64,000 bases of DNA, taken from the NCBI GenBank assembly GCA_907165065.1, contig OU015523.1, positions 25,757,834-25,821,833 on the forward strand. The letters run 5' to 3'. The number at the start of each line of letters is the position of its first letter. The first letter of the stretch is position 1. Below the pieces are notes generated by a model that had not been told where the DNA came from, did not search any database, and saw only the letters and a program-made list of their open reading frames with translations. Of the stretch, positions 51,401 to 62,822 are shown one piece after another. A program made the position numbers and the translations under genes. This DNA comes from Caprimulgus europaeus (Eukaryota > Chordata > Aves > Caprimulgiformes > Caprimulgidae).

Positions 51401-51895
51401 ATGGGTTTTGGTGTTTTGTTTTTTTTCTTGTTTTTGGGGTAGGAAGACCATTTTATTAACAACCTATGGTCAAATCTGAAACACTGTTTTTACAGAAAAG
51501 TAATAAACTTTTTTTTTTCCTTTATTAAGAGCAAAAAAAAAATAATTCTGAAAATTCGTATAGTCTGAAAATAAAGTATTTTTTCAGCAAAAAAATCCCA
51601 AAAACTCAGAGACAGTACAAAAAAATCATCAGCTAACTTTTAGCCCAGGAAAAGAAAACAGTACTCTAGAATTTGGGACATAAACCTGGGCTATAAAATT
51701 TCTGTAGATTTCTGTTTTATATATAAGTCATTGCAATTACACATACCTCTAAAATTCTGACTCAAATCAACCAAAAGCTTATAGGCTGGATGGGTTAGCT
51801 TAAAGATTTTTTAATCTTTTTTTTAATTATTATTTTGCAGTCAACATGGATTTGCACAGCAACTGAAATCCATACTTGTGTTTTACAGTGAGGGC
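48427..51895. other. AT-rich non-coding stretch
   Basis: No gene recognised. AT-rich dinucleotide-like sequence lies at 48716-48760. A minus frame of 110 codons at 49839-50171 is protein-like in composition but has no motif or clear splice borders. The segment 50755-50813 is the inverted partner of a 59-bp insert in the LTR at 53410. Confidence 0.5.
50755..50813 (-). repeat. 59-bp inverted copy, partner of 53554-53612
   Basis: In reverse complement this reads GTGTTTGGCTGTTCACAGC, then TGCATTAGGACTGTGAGGG and AGAAGTGTAGTGAATAGCAAA. It matches 53554-53612 at 58 of 59 positions by eye. The flanks of this copy do not look like LTR, so it is the likely donor. Confidence 0.9.
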
Positions 51896-52029
51896 CATTT
51901 AAAAGATGTGTAGATGTGGTGCTTAGGGACATGGTTTAGTGGTGGACTTAGCAGTGTCAGGTTTACAGTTGTACTCAATGATCTTAAAGGTCGTTTCCAA
52001 CCAAAAGACTCGATTCTATTATTCTATTT
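51896..52029 (+). mobile_element. CR1 LINE tail fragment
   Basis: Plus-strand CR1 3' end of about 134 bp, of the same subfamily as 12358-12697. Shared blocks are TTTAAAAGA-GTGTAGATGTGG, GACATGGTTTAGTGGTGGAC and CTCAATGATCTTAAAGG. It ends in a decayed tail ATTCTATTATTCTATT. Confidence 0.92.
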
Positions 52030-52743
52030 TTCACAATTCTGTATATGCATTTTTCTTCCTACTTCACCTGAATGTAAATGTGAGAGGGTTCATCTGCTCA
52101 CAAATGCTGTTATTATAGGCCAGAAGCCTTTATTCAGCTCTGCCTAGATCATGTAGACCAGACTACTTGCTCCATTAATATCCTTTAGGCACAGGACCAG
52201 AATACTTTTCAACATCAGATAACACACTTAAGACCAGAAGATCAATAGCCATCAGAGTCACAGGAATGAGCAGGGAGGATCAAGAGCATCGCCAGCATTG
52301 TAGTTCCTTGCAGATGAGGATTTAGTAGGTAAATTCCTAGATAATTCCATAACATATTCACCTTCTCAAAGCTTTGGTTGCTTGGTAGATAAGATTGTTA
52401 TTTAGCAGTTAAAACTGAGGAAAGAGACCTATAAGTTCTGGTGTTTATTGTCTCTGTTCCAGTTTCCTGTGTCTCCTTGCATACCATTGCATCCACAGCT
52501 TCCCATGTGTGTGATATAAATGAAGTTACATAGGCTTCACCTCAAACTTGTAAGAAGCTGCAAACAGCCTTGCTGCAGATGTGCTGGTCAACAGTTGTGG
52601 TTTCCTCAGATTTGCTGCATCCATAAATTTGCCAAAACTAGGATTATTTTCTTATCTAGTTATACAAAAATAATTTTATCAGGCCATTATATACAATAAA
52701 AAGTAGATTAGAGGACAGAGACTCCAGTGTTTCTTCTATACAG
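52030..52743. other. AT-rich non-coding stretch
   Basis: No recognisable feature. Under the exon hypothesis it is the 3' end of the intron before 52744. Confidence 0.5.
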
Positions 52744-52788
52744 GTATGAGACATATCCAAGAGGAATATCAGAAGATGACATTGTGAG
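52744..52788 (+). other. Candidate coding exon 2 of 2 (45 bp)
   Basis: A 45-bp segment lies between a good acceptor (pyrimidine-rich TGTTTCTTCTATACAG) and a plausible donor (GAG followed by GTGCGT). In the phase left by the candidate at 46472-46636 it reads YETYPRGISEDDIV with two bases over, so it is symmetric in phase (45 = 3 x 15). The frame also runs on past the donor to a stop at 52921, giving 64 codons as a single open frame. The acidic, proline/glycine-containing peptide looks like real protein, but I do not recognise it. Confidence 0.28.
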
Positions 52789-53304
52789 GTGCGTTTACCT
52801 TACAATCCAGATAAATGATTGCAGATCCTATAAGTATGTTTTAACTATTTTTGAACTACCTGATCCAAATACCTACAGCTCTATAGGTGCAGCAACAATA
52901 CGGGTTTCGTTCACTGAATAAATTTCTCCCAGCTGGACGTGTGCAGACAAAATTAAGGCCTGTGTTATCATGATCAATGCACCTTAAGTATCACAGAAAG
53001 GCTGTTAAAGCTAATGCTAGCATGACCTTCAGTTACACCTGTAAGAAAAAATTCCAAACTTGTCAAAGGTTGATAAACAGAAAGAAAGGACGACAGAAAG
53101 GCAAAACTGCACTTATACTTGAGCTTCTGATCCAATTTGAATAATCAAATCCAAAAAGTAAAAGAAGAAAAAGAAAAAAGAAGGAAAAAAAAGAAATTGC
53201 ACAACTTTAGTTAGCCTCCTAGTCTATTATATCCTTTGAACTGTATATTATATGCTCTAAACCTTCTGGATATTTAAAGCTATGATGTTATTATTGTTTA
53301 CTTA
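52789..53304. other. AT-rich non-coding stretch
   Basis: No recognisable element apart from a purine-rich A/G tract at about 53160-53198. Confidence 0.5.
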
Positions 53305-53409
53305 GAAGTGGAAGCTGTATGAGGAGAGGCTGAAGTTACTTGGTATATTCAGCCTGGAGAAGAGAAGATGGAGACGAGATCTCATCACAGTCAATAACTT
53401 CCTCACAAG
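53305..53409 (+). mobile_element. CR1 LINE fragment cut by an LTR
   Basis: A plus-strand piece of CR1 ORF2 3' region, from GAAGTGGAAGCTGTATGAGG through TCAGCCTGGAGAAGAGAAG to AACTTCCTCACAAG. It stops exactly at the start of the LTR at 53410. The same CR1 position is the insertion point of the LTR at 4760. The CR1 3' end is not found after the LTR. Confidence 0.9.
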
Positions 53410-54037
53410 TGTCCTGTTTTTTTCTAGAATAGAGTTAATTTTCTTCTCGGTAGTTAGAATAGCTGTGTTTTGGTTTCAGTGTGAGACTTACTATGAGAGG
53501 AATGTTGATAAAAGTGCTGATGTTATTAGTTGCTGCTAGAGCTCAAGGCCACTGTGTTTGGCTGTTCACAGCTGCATTAGGACTGGGAGGGAGAAGTGTA
53601 GTGAATAGCAAAACTCAAAACTGGTATTTGGATCTGCCAATGAAATATTCCATATCGTATCACGTCATGTCATTCCAGGGCTGACCGGAAAGCTTTTGCT
53701 CAGGCTCTCGCTCTTCCAAGATTGCAGTTTCGGTTCAGGATTGTTGCTCCTCTGGGATCGACTATCTGGTATCAGGCCGGGCTTCGTTGGTGGGTGGTGA
53801 GCAATTGCACTGGATTATCACTCATTTGTATATTTTATTACTGTCATCATTATCACTACCATTTTAATATTGGAGGAGGGTTTAATTTTCCTTTTATTTC
53901 TATTAATAAACTGTTCTTATCTCAACCTACAAGCCTTGTTATCCTTGCCCCCAGTCCTCTCCCCTATACCCTGGGGGCAGTGCGGGAAGTGAGTGAATGG
54001 CTGTGTTGGTTGCACCATTCACAGCTAGATTCTGACA
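53410..54037 (+). mobile_element. Diverged LTR with internal rearrangement
   Basis: Starts TGTCCTG, then TCTAGAATAGAGTTAATTTT. Later blocks are AATATTCCATA, CACGTCATG (CRE-like), GGTGGGTGGTGAGCAATTGC and AATAAACTGTTCTTATCTCA (poly(A) signal AATAAA at 53905-53910), and the end is near CTGACA at 54037. It is a diverged relative of the LTR at 48034. The 3' end is decayed, no matching target duplication was found (left flank ACAAG, right flank TCAGA), and 53554-53612 is foreign to the LTR. No internal viral sequence is present. Confidence 0.82.
53554..53612 (+). repeat. 59-bp insert matching 50755-50813 in inverse orientation
   Basis: Lies between LTR blocks GAGCTCAAGGCC and AACTCAAAACTGG, replacing the LTR sequence normally expected there. 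It matches the reverse complement of 50755-50813 at 58 of 59 bases. Confidence 0.88.
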
Positions 54038-54716
54038 TCAGAAAAAAAGGTTTAAGGGATTACGTTTGTGTAGGACGCTCTGTTTGCATAGCTTGCAAAA
54101 AAAAAAAAAGTAGTTATGCACAAATGAATTAGTAGGAGAGATTATCTTCTCAAACTCATAATATAATATAAATGTAGAGGGGCTGGCAGACATCATCAAA
54201 GCAAATAATACTTTTTAAAATTTCTTATTAATATCAAGAATACCGTAGCCACTGCTTGTGAACACACATCCTCACTTGTATGATCAAGGAGCCTAGCCAA
54301 GCACACCATCTTTCCTGTTGTCCCCCATCACCTGTGCAGTTTGCTCTCAGCACTCTGTTCTAGGACTCAGTTCTGGTGTGGACCCACAGCTCCCAGCTTG
54401 CAGCCTCAAATGTCAACCCTTGCTAATCAGGTAGAAACATGTGTGAAACTATTATGTGTAGGTATCCTGTCTCCAACAACTGTCTTAATAATGGAATGGC
54501 CCTCTAAGTGAGGGCTTCAGAAAGAAAAAAGTGGTTTGATTCTTTAAAAAGGTAACACTATTTGAAAACAGTTATGTGCATGACGTTCCTGTCTAGTATA
54601 CTCTTACCAAAAGTTAATTTTTCTTCATTACCTCAAATCATGGGGATTTGTGATGAGATCTTGAGTGCATTGACTTTGAAGCTGCTGGTAATACAGGTAA
54701 TATGCTTGGAGTATTA
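54038..54716. other. Non-coding spacer
   Basis: AT-rich, with an A run at 54098-54110. Nothing recognisable. Confidence 0.5.
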
Positions 54717-55106
54717 TCATAGAATCATAGAATGGTTTGGGATGGAAGGGACCTTAAAACCCATCCAGTTCCAACCCCCCCACCATGAGCAGGGACACCT
54801 TCCACTAGACCAGGTTGCTCAAAGCCGCATCCAACTTGACCTTGAAAAATTCCAGGGAGGAGTCATCCACAACTTCTCTAGCTGACCTGTTCTAGTGTCT
54901 CACCATCCTCACAGTAAAGAATTTCTTCCTAATAACCAATCTAAATCTACCCTTTCCCAGTTTAAAGCGGTTACCGCTTGTCCTATCACTACCTTCCCTT
55001 GTAAAAAGTCTCTCCCCAGCCTTTCTGTATGCCCTTTCAGGTACTGGAAGGCTTCTAGAATATCTCCCCTGAGCCTTCTCTTCTCCAGGCTGAACAGCCC
55101 CAACAG
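54717..55106 (-). mobile_element. CR1 LINE 3' fragment
   Basis: A minus-strand CR1 of about 390 bp. It ends at 54717 in paired TTCTATG units, followed inward by a CCAAACCATT-type block. The minus frame 54909-55109 reads [20 protein letters not shown], then QYLKGHTERLGRDFLQGK. This is the end of the CR1 reverse-transcriptase ORF, but it lacks the tail of the protein. It is close in subfamily to the copy at 61-402. Confidence 0.93.
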
Positions 55107-55355
55107 CACTGTAATGTTTCTATTTCTTCATATTTCCTTCTCAGGGGTATAGAACATGAAGACACTTTTACAATATCTTTTTAATTTCCCAGGTTAAAAT
55201 ATGTCACATTTAGATTGTTTGCCATGCATTTTAATATTTTATATTGATTTCTAACAAAATTAGAAAAAAGGATTGTAGAGAAATCCTGGTGGATTTCTAT
55301 TAGGGCTCTAATTGAGAGCTATGGAAGACTGCAGTTACTTTTGACACAACAAGCT

Positions 55356-55399
55356 TTCATGAAATGGCAACAGCAAGTTCATGAAATGGCAACAGGCAG
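55356..55399. repeat. 22-bp tandem duplication
   Basis: Two adjacent units starting TTCATGAAATGGCAACAG match at 20 of 22 positions. Confidence 0.88.
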
Positions 55400-56658
55400 T
55401 TGTTCCAGTTCCACAAAACAAGCAGAGAAGGTGCATCAACACTTCACTCTTCAAAAGGTTCTCCAAAAACGACCCTGTCCTAAGAAGGATTTTTAATTAT
55501 ATGCAACAGTTGAAAAATAAATAGAAGACTTGGGAAAAAAAGATATTTCTTAAGGATCTTCTTTTTGACAGAAAATATGGAAAAGATCTCTTTTAAGACA
55601 GACCGACAATTACGTTCTTATTCACAGCCTCTATGCACAAAATAGGAGATATATTTTATCTTCTTACACTGAAAGGAGGTTAAAACTTCATTTTAAACTG
55701 ACTCTGAAGAGTCATGGTGTGCTGCTACCAGTCCATACTTTGTAATTCAAGGTCTTTCCTAAAGATCAGATTCTTGTACGATAACAGGTTTCCAAAAGTA
55801 GTCTTAACATAGGAAAACAGAACATCAATTATATTGTAGATGAACTGTGTTACAGAATTGTTTTACAGCATCCTATATATAAAGTTTAAGAACAACAGTT
55901 TTTAGAAATTACTTTCACATTGCTTTGTCTATTTTGTATATTGTTTTTAGGATTAATTATTGTAAACAGAGGATATTTTAATTTTCTGCATTGCCTCAAT
56001 AGTATAAAATACTAAGACAGATAAATGCACTAATTCTGACATTTTAGAAGGCTTGTGGTTTTAAAAGTAGGTCAAGTAAGGCAAAGAAAATGCCCTTCAG
56101 CAATTTGGACTGGACAATGCCAGAGCTTTTCTTCTTTTAGTATAAATAGCTTGAAATATTTCTACTTAATGATAGACTTTTAAAAATTCTAGCTTTTGTT
56201 TCAAATCTTAAGAGATTTATGTTTGTATGAATAGTTTCATACAATCAAATAGTACTTTTAGTGTGGTTATCATGCTCAGAAATGTGAAGTTAAAATTCAA
56301 AGAGGAAGTGGAAGCATGTCACAGGAATAAAAGAGATTATTGATAAAAACTTTATTTGGGTTAAAATTTCTAACAGCATTAATAATCAGATTGTCTTTGT
56401 TTTCCTGTTATTCCTATTTGATTTTGCTAACTTCAGATTAAAATAATCTTTCTCAAATGTGGCATGAAAAAATGCAGGCCTACGGAAGTTGAAATTAAAA
56501 GCAACAACCTTAAGTTGGAAAAGTTGCAAGAGTGACAACAATTTATTCTGTGCCACTTTAGATTCTTACACATAGTCCAAAAAGAAGACTTTTGGTCATT
56601 GAAAATGCTGTATTTCATATAAATCTCCACATCAGAGGAATAACAGTTGGAGATTTGG

Positions 56659-56692
56659 GACTGACTTCAATGGAGCCAGGATTTTAGCCCAT
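56659..56692 (+). repeat. Ancient amniote repeat core
   Basis: GACTGACTTCAATGGAGCC, then AGGATTTTAGCCC, is close to the TTGACTTCAATGGGAGC-AGGATTTGGCCC core found widely in amniote genomes. Only about 34 bp can be recognised. Confidence 0.4.
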
Positions 56693-57381
56693 ATCCCATA
56701 ACTCTCTAGGGCAGAACAGGAAAATTATACTGCAGTATTGCATCAGTTGCGAGGCTTAAACACAATTATCTATTATCCCTATTTATTTTTAAAATCTGTT
56801 TACTAATTCTCTATGTAACAGAAGAACTGCTGGGGACAGGATTCTTATGACAATAGATTTTAACTGAAAAACTTTTCTGCTTCTTCCTTCATTGCATTTG
56901 ACACAGGCATTTTCATTTTGCAGAGAACTACTTGAAAAATAAACTAGCCGATTAACTTTTTTTCCTGCACATATCCAATCCCTTGATTTTACCATAACAA
57001 CTAAATATTGCAGTTGGAATGGAAAGCACATCATTATGATTTTTAAACAGAATGGTAAGACATGAGCATGAAATCCTTGAGGAAGGGCTGAGATTTGAAA
57101 ACTGATGCAATTTTCTTTTACCGTCCTGTTGAATACAAGAAGTTTTGTGACAGCCCTATCTAGAAAACTAATCGTCATTGTATCATTTATGTGGAATACA
57201 ATTATAAATTATATTTTAAATAAACTTTTGATAAATTCTGCAGTTAATAATATCAGATGGTGAGTTCCTGAAAATGAACTGATTCCTGCAAGTTTATGAA
57301 GAGTCTGGTAGATATATTGGTTTGGATATAAAAAGGAAAGGTAAGGAGTTACTGCAACCTTGTGTGTGCAGATGACGGACA

Positions 57382-57449
57382 CCTCTTTCCTCTTCCCTCT
57401 CCCCTCTCCTCTCCACTTCTCTGTCTCTCATTCCCTCTCTTCCTCCTTT
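57382..57449. repeat. Polypyrimidine tract
   Basis: About 65 bp of almost pure C/T, such as CTCTTCCCTCTCCCCTCTCC. It is the reverse of a polypurine strand and could adopt triplex DNA. Confidence 0.75.
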
Positions 57450-60400
57450 AAAGCTATTCTGGTCAGGTACCTCTCTGTGCTTACCCAGCAAATGCCTCTT
57501 TGTTCTATCCACTTCTATCTTAACATCTGCTTCTTAAAGCAGTCTTCTCATTCTTCATTTAGGCATCAGTAGTTCCCAAAGCACATCATCCATTTTATTT
57601 CTAACTGCATTGCTTGGATCCTGCTCACCACACAAGCATGCATATGTCTAGCTTTAAATACCCAGGCTTTCTGAGTAAAAAATGAATACAGATCAATGAA
57701 GTTAACAATGAGCATAAATACTTGCAACATCAGAACCCGAAATTTCTAACATTCATATACATAAACAAGTATCTGTTTCACATAACTGTGCATACCTTTC
57801 TGCTTCAAAATTAAAACTTTCTGGAATTATAATATGGGTGTCAATTATTTATTTAGACATATAGGAAGCTGGCAGACAAACTTCAGTCAGACAGATGTTT
57901 CAACTTCAGGTTAAAAATGTCTGCCTCAGTGATTATGTGCAATGTTGTCTAATGTCAATATAGGTATATTTTTTTTTTAACTGTCTGCTGTAATCCCATC
58001 TAAATCTTTACTTTAAAGATAATTTAGATTTAATAATTCTAGCCTCCTTTCTATATGATGAGTCATGAATTCATCTTCTAACAAATAGAGACTATTCTCC
58101 AGGTCTTCATGTGAAAACCTAACTAGGTCCCATTTTCAGAACAATTTATCATAAATACTACCTTATTTAAAATTTACAAATCTATAACATTAACTTCAAC
58201 ATACAGGATGCCACATTACAAATATCCTGTATACACTAGCACAACCATCTCCTGAGATTTGCTCAGTGAAACATTATGAAGAGCTCCTATTACCTCTGAA
58301 ATTTGATAGATGACTCAGTCATGTTGTATCCCTATCATAAAAAATGCTGTCATTTGAAATTATGAAATCATAATTTCAGCTGTACAAAAGGTTTAAATAT
58401 ATATATGTAAGGTTTCCAAGTGGATTTCAATTGCAAATGTCAAACACTTCATAGTCTGGGTTGCATCTGTTCATACTACCCTTAAAGTTACTGGTTAACA
58501 ATAAATTGAACACCCTGTAATTTCTTATTGTTGCAACTTTGTCTTATTTCTAATGCCTAACAGGTAAAGCAAAATGCCAAAACATCTGAAAAAAAAATCA
58601 ATTTAAAAAACTGAATCTTTTCTTATTTTTAATTCATAAAACATTTGAGTTAATCTCCAGTCAGTGAACAAGTACTTTGGTAAAGTATGAATTTTTAGTG
58701 TAACATAAGAATTTCAAGTTGTTTACACATGGGGGGTTTCAGTTGCAACCTGAGAATGGCTTTGAAGAAAACTGATTTTCATGCCAAAGACAGCTGAAAG
58801 CCACTCAACCACAACCCTGAAATCCTCTCTGCTGACTACACCAGTGGTCACAGCAATTCAGTGTACCAACCAGCTGAACAGCCACTACAGTGGTGGTAAC
58901 AGGAGTATTTATCTTCCACCAAGCAATGCCTGCAGATATTAAGAAAGTGGGAGGACTAGACTGTCAGCTCCCTACCATCTAGATTGCTTCAACCCACTGC
59001 TCACCTGCTGCAGTAAGCACACTAGCCCCATGCTCACATCACCTGAATGAGCTGTTTGACAGCCAGGACCAAAAGCGTCAAAAAGAGGAAAAGCAGCAAA
59101 AAGAAGAGTCGTGTCAGACTAATTGCTAGAAAATTAATGGTAGGCCTAAGAGTGGGAGGGACAGAGCCTTAAAAAGAAACTGGGTACCTTATGATCAAAT
59201 TTAAATAGGTTAAATACACTTATAGAATAATGATAAACATACATGTAAGAATGTAAGGGAAGTGAAACCATTCAGATTATGTATTACATACCCACAGAGT
59301 CAGAAGTTGTCCCTAAACAATTGATCTTAAAACATATGGGGAGGAGAGGGTAGAGGGAAAACAGATGAGACAACTCCATGACCACTTTTTGATCCCTGCT
59401 CAAGTTACCATTTATAGGAGCCTCAAGATTGTGTAACCATAACAAGACTTAAAAATATAGGTTTATAGAGTTAAATTAGTATTTTAAGTGTCATTTGCAT
59501 AAATGCAGTTATTATTAGGGGGCAAATAAGTAATCCTTTAAAATATGTTATTGTGTTCATTAAATTAAAAGTATATTTCCTATTAATTTTCCTACAAATG
59601 TACCTCTGTTTTGACTCTAGTCTTTTATGCCAAATGATGCAGCATCTGCAATCCCTACTAATTAGAAATTAATAAATAATTCTTACTGGTGTAGACATCA
59701 AATAGAGCAATGGTTTTACCCACATTTTACAAGTTAGTACTATCTTTGAAGGTGTGTAACATAGGCAGAAATTGTTTAGTAAGTAAGGGCCACGTATTAA
59801 AGGAAAACATCGTGTCAGTTTCAGATTTCTCTTCTTCTGCATGTTTAATTTGGCTCCTCAGAAAAATGAGGAGCTTCATTAAAATCTCTATCCAATACAG
59901 ATACAACATACGGTCTCAGGTCAATGGCACCTCCTGATGATTTGCTTTTAATTCTTTTTTAGTTACTTTGCTTTGTCTATAACATGCATCAATACTTTAT
60001 AAAACAGCTAGAGCTTTTATTTTTTCTTCCCTGGAATCTGAGATTTTTCTACCCAACTTTAAGCAAGCTTAGTAACTTCTTCACAGAAAAACTATGTAAG
60101 GTATTTCCCAGTTCCATCTGTTTTGAACTGAATTTGCTTAAACAAAGTATTTGGAAATATATAAGCATATATATGTATATATATAACATCTATTAAAGTA
60201 ACCTCATTTGACACTTTTGACCTAAATGAAGAATTTCAATCAGGCTTCAGAACTCACGACAATCCAGAAACTGAAGATATGTGGCTAGATCTCCAGCCAC
60301 AACACTGCAAATTCTAAGGTTTTTCTGCAAAGGAATATTTTTTAAATAAGTAGCTTTAGGATCTGAAATGAACTGTAGAAAATGTATCATAACCCACATC

Positions 60401-62768
60401 ACTCTGCCAAAATCTCAGCACTTGCATCCTGAAGAAAAGCACAGAATGGTTTCTTTCATCAGAAACTCTCATAGATGGCATATGTGACTAGGTGCATGAG
60501 GCATTTAGTTGGAAGAGGAAGTTGCTGTCTTGCCCCTCTTACCTGCTTTCTCAGGGAAGAAGGTCCTTTTCTCTTCCCACACCATCTAGATATTCTCTCT
60601 CTTTTCAAATGAATCAAAACACCATGTCTTGCTGAAGTGCATAGTAAAGACATGATTTCACTCTTGTCTCTAAGTACTTCACACAGAGTCGTGGGACACT
60701 ACATGGAGACCCAAACATCCTCTGAAACAAACCCATGCATGGGAAGGACGACAGAAGGTTGCCTATGACTTAGAACAAATTTCCTTACCTGATGCCTAGA
60801 ATCTCACTGTTTCTCAAAGGTGTTTACAATCAAGATGCTAATTTTTCCATGTCCTGAAAGAAATGGGCAAAGAAAGGAGGGGTCAATGTTTCCTTAGATC
60901 TTTTCAAATTCAGATTTAACTATATGGAAAAAGGAAGAAGAATAGACAGACTGAGTAAGCAGAAAGCTACCTTTGCAGTAATATATTGGTCACAGTATTT
61001 AATTAGAATGTACCCTCCTCAAAACAGAATGTAATTAAGTAAATCTGATCGTTTTCTTAGCTGACACACAAGGACAGAGTGAAGTCTTCCAAACCTATCA
61101 GCAGGTGTGGCTTAAGATAAAAAGCAACATTCTGTATGACAGATCTCAGAATCTGTGAATCACTGGTGCAAGTTACTCAAGAGTCTTGAAAGTTACTTAA
61201 AGCAGACAATTTAAAAAACTCAGCCTGAGTCTAGCAAGCACTGGACATAGATGAAAACAGAGTGTGAGCACTCAAATGTAACTATGAGGAGGGCAGTGGT
61301 GTAATGAGAGGCAGGGAGGAGCTGGGAAGAAGGCCCACTTCTTGAGAGGATGGACTAGTCTACAAGCTCTAAAATAAATTATACTAAATATATAACAAAA
61401 TAATTTGTCAGATGGCAAGCAAATTAGAAAATATTGAGTCATAGATATAACAATTGAATCCACAAACTCTGTAAAACTGTATAAAATTAACTTACAGAAA
61501 ATCACAAAGGACAACTCAGTCTCACAGCATGGAAATAAGATTCTTCTGGAATACAGAGCAATATTCTCAATCGAAAAGATATAATATAAAACAGGGCTAC
61601 AACTTGACATTTCAGATAGAAATGTAATGATAATACTAATTATTACAGTTTCATTTCATTGTTTCATTTTGTTACATTAGAGGATATCTTTGCATGTCAG
61701 AAAGCATCATGCTGGAAGACTCATGGTTTTCCCAGGAGTTTTAAACCTTTCTTTCTAGCTTTTTAGCTTTAACCAGCCTTTAAAAATCTTTTAAAAGCAA
61801 CAAAAAGGATTGTAACTGGTGTTATAACAGGAAATTTTACACAACATGTATCAATGTGTATTCATATCATATGGATTACATCTTTTTTTATCGCCTGCCA
61901 AGATACAAGGCACCTTAGGAAATGTATATTGATAAAGCAGATTACCTCAGCCCTAACCCTGCCTCAACCACATATTCCTCAGCCCTGCCTTGAACTTTAT
62001 TTTTAATTATGATTAATATGTATGGAACATGCAGAGCACAATTATGTCCTACAATGCAAGCGTAGGCCTCCCATGGAGTTCAGTGGAAGCTGCGTGCATA
62101 TGTCAGAAGAGAGAAATTGACTCAATATGTTTAATAAAAATCAACTCCCCTGCCCTCTGCCTCCAGGCAGATTCTTGTTTGTAATCCTAGTATCATTTGT
62201 GATTAATAATGCACATGTGTTAAAAATTAACACTCTCTTTCTTTCTATCATGTCTCTGTACTTGTTGTTAATAAATATTTTTATAACTAAAATCTTCTCC
62301 CCTTGCCTTCTCCTCGCCAGTGGGAGATTCTCAACACTGATCCGACTCTTATGAGCCATAGCAAATATATCTGAAGTTAAAATCATCTTCTGCAGCTGTA
62401 GAAGTCTTTTACCATCCAGTTTTCATCTTCAGTTCCTGGAAATCTTTTAGTGGCAGATATGACTCCTCCCTGATGCATCTCTCAATCTGACTGCCTCTCC
62501 TTTGAGCTGATTTAACAGGCTGCTTCCAAGCAGGAACAAAACAGAATGTTCAGGAGGTCAAGAGATCCTCTGCCACATGCAGGTTGAGCCCTGTGATAGC
62601 TTAACTTGGCTGGCAGCCAAACACAACATAGCCACTGGCACTCACACCTCTTGCCCCCACCCAAGAAATAAGGGAGAGAATTAGAGGGATAAAGGTAAGA
62701 TGACTTGTAGGTAGAGATAAGAACAATTTGGAAATTAGAGTAAAATAAAATAAAAATAGTAATGGTAA

Positions 62769-62822
62769 TTATAATAATAATAATAATTAATAATAATAAT
62801 AACAACAACAACAATATATATG
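62769..62822. repeat. (TAA)n/(CAA)n microsatellite
   Basis: Two TAA series split by TTAA are followed by four CAA units and a short TA run. Confidence 0.9.

Noticed and set aside
53481..54132. Open frames of 67 and 136 codons
   Set aside because: They lie inside the diverged LTR and its flank and carry no viral or host motif.
56789..57178. 129-codon minus-strand open frame
   Set aside because: AT-rich composition, no motif and no likely splice borders.
61054..61160. Plus-strand frame QGQSEVFQTYQQVWLKIKS as a last exon of the candidate gene
   Set aside because: With the better acceptor (TTTTCTTAG) the entry phase does not fit the two bases left by 52788, and a stop follows at once in that phase.
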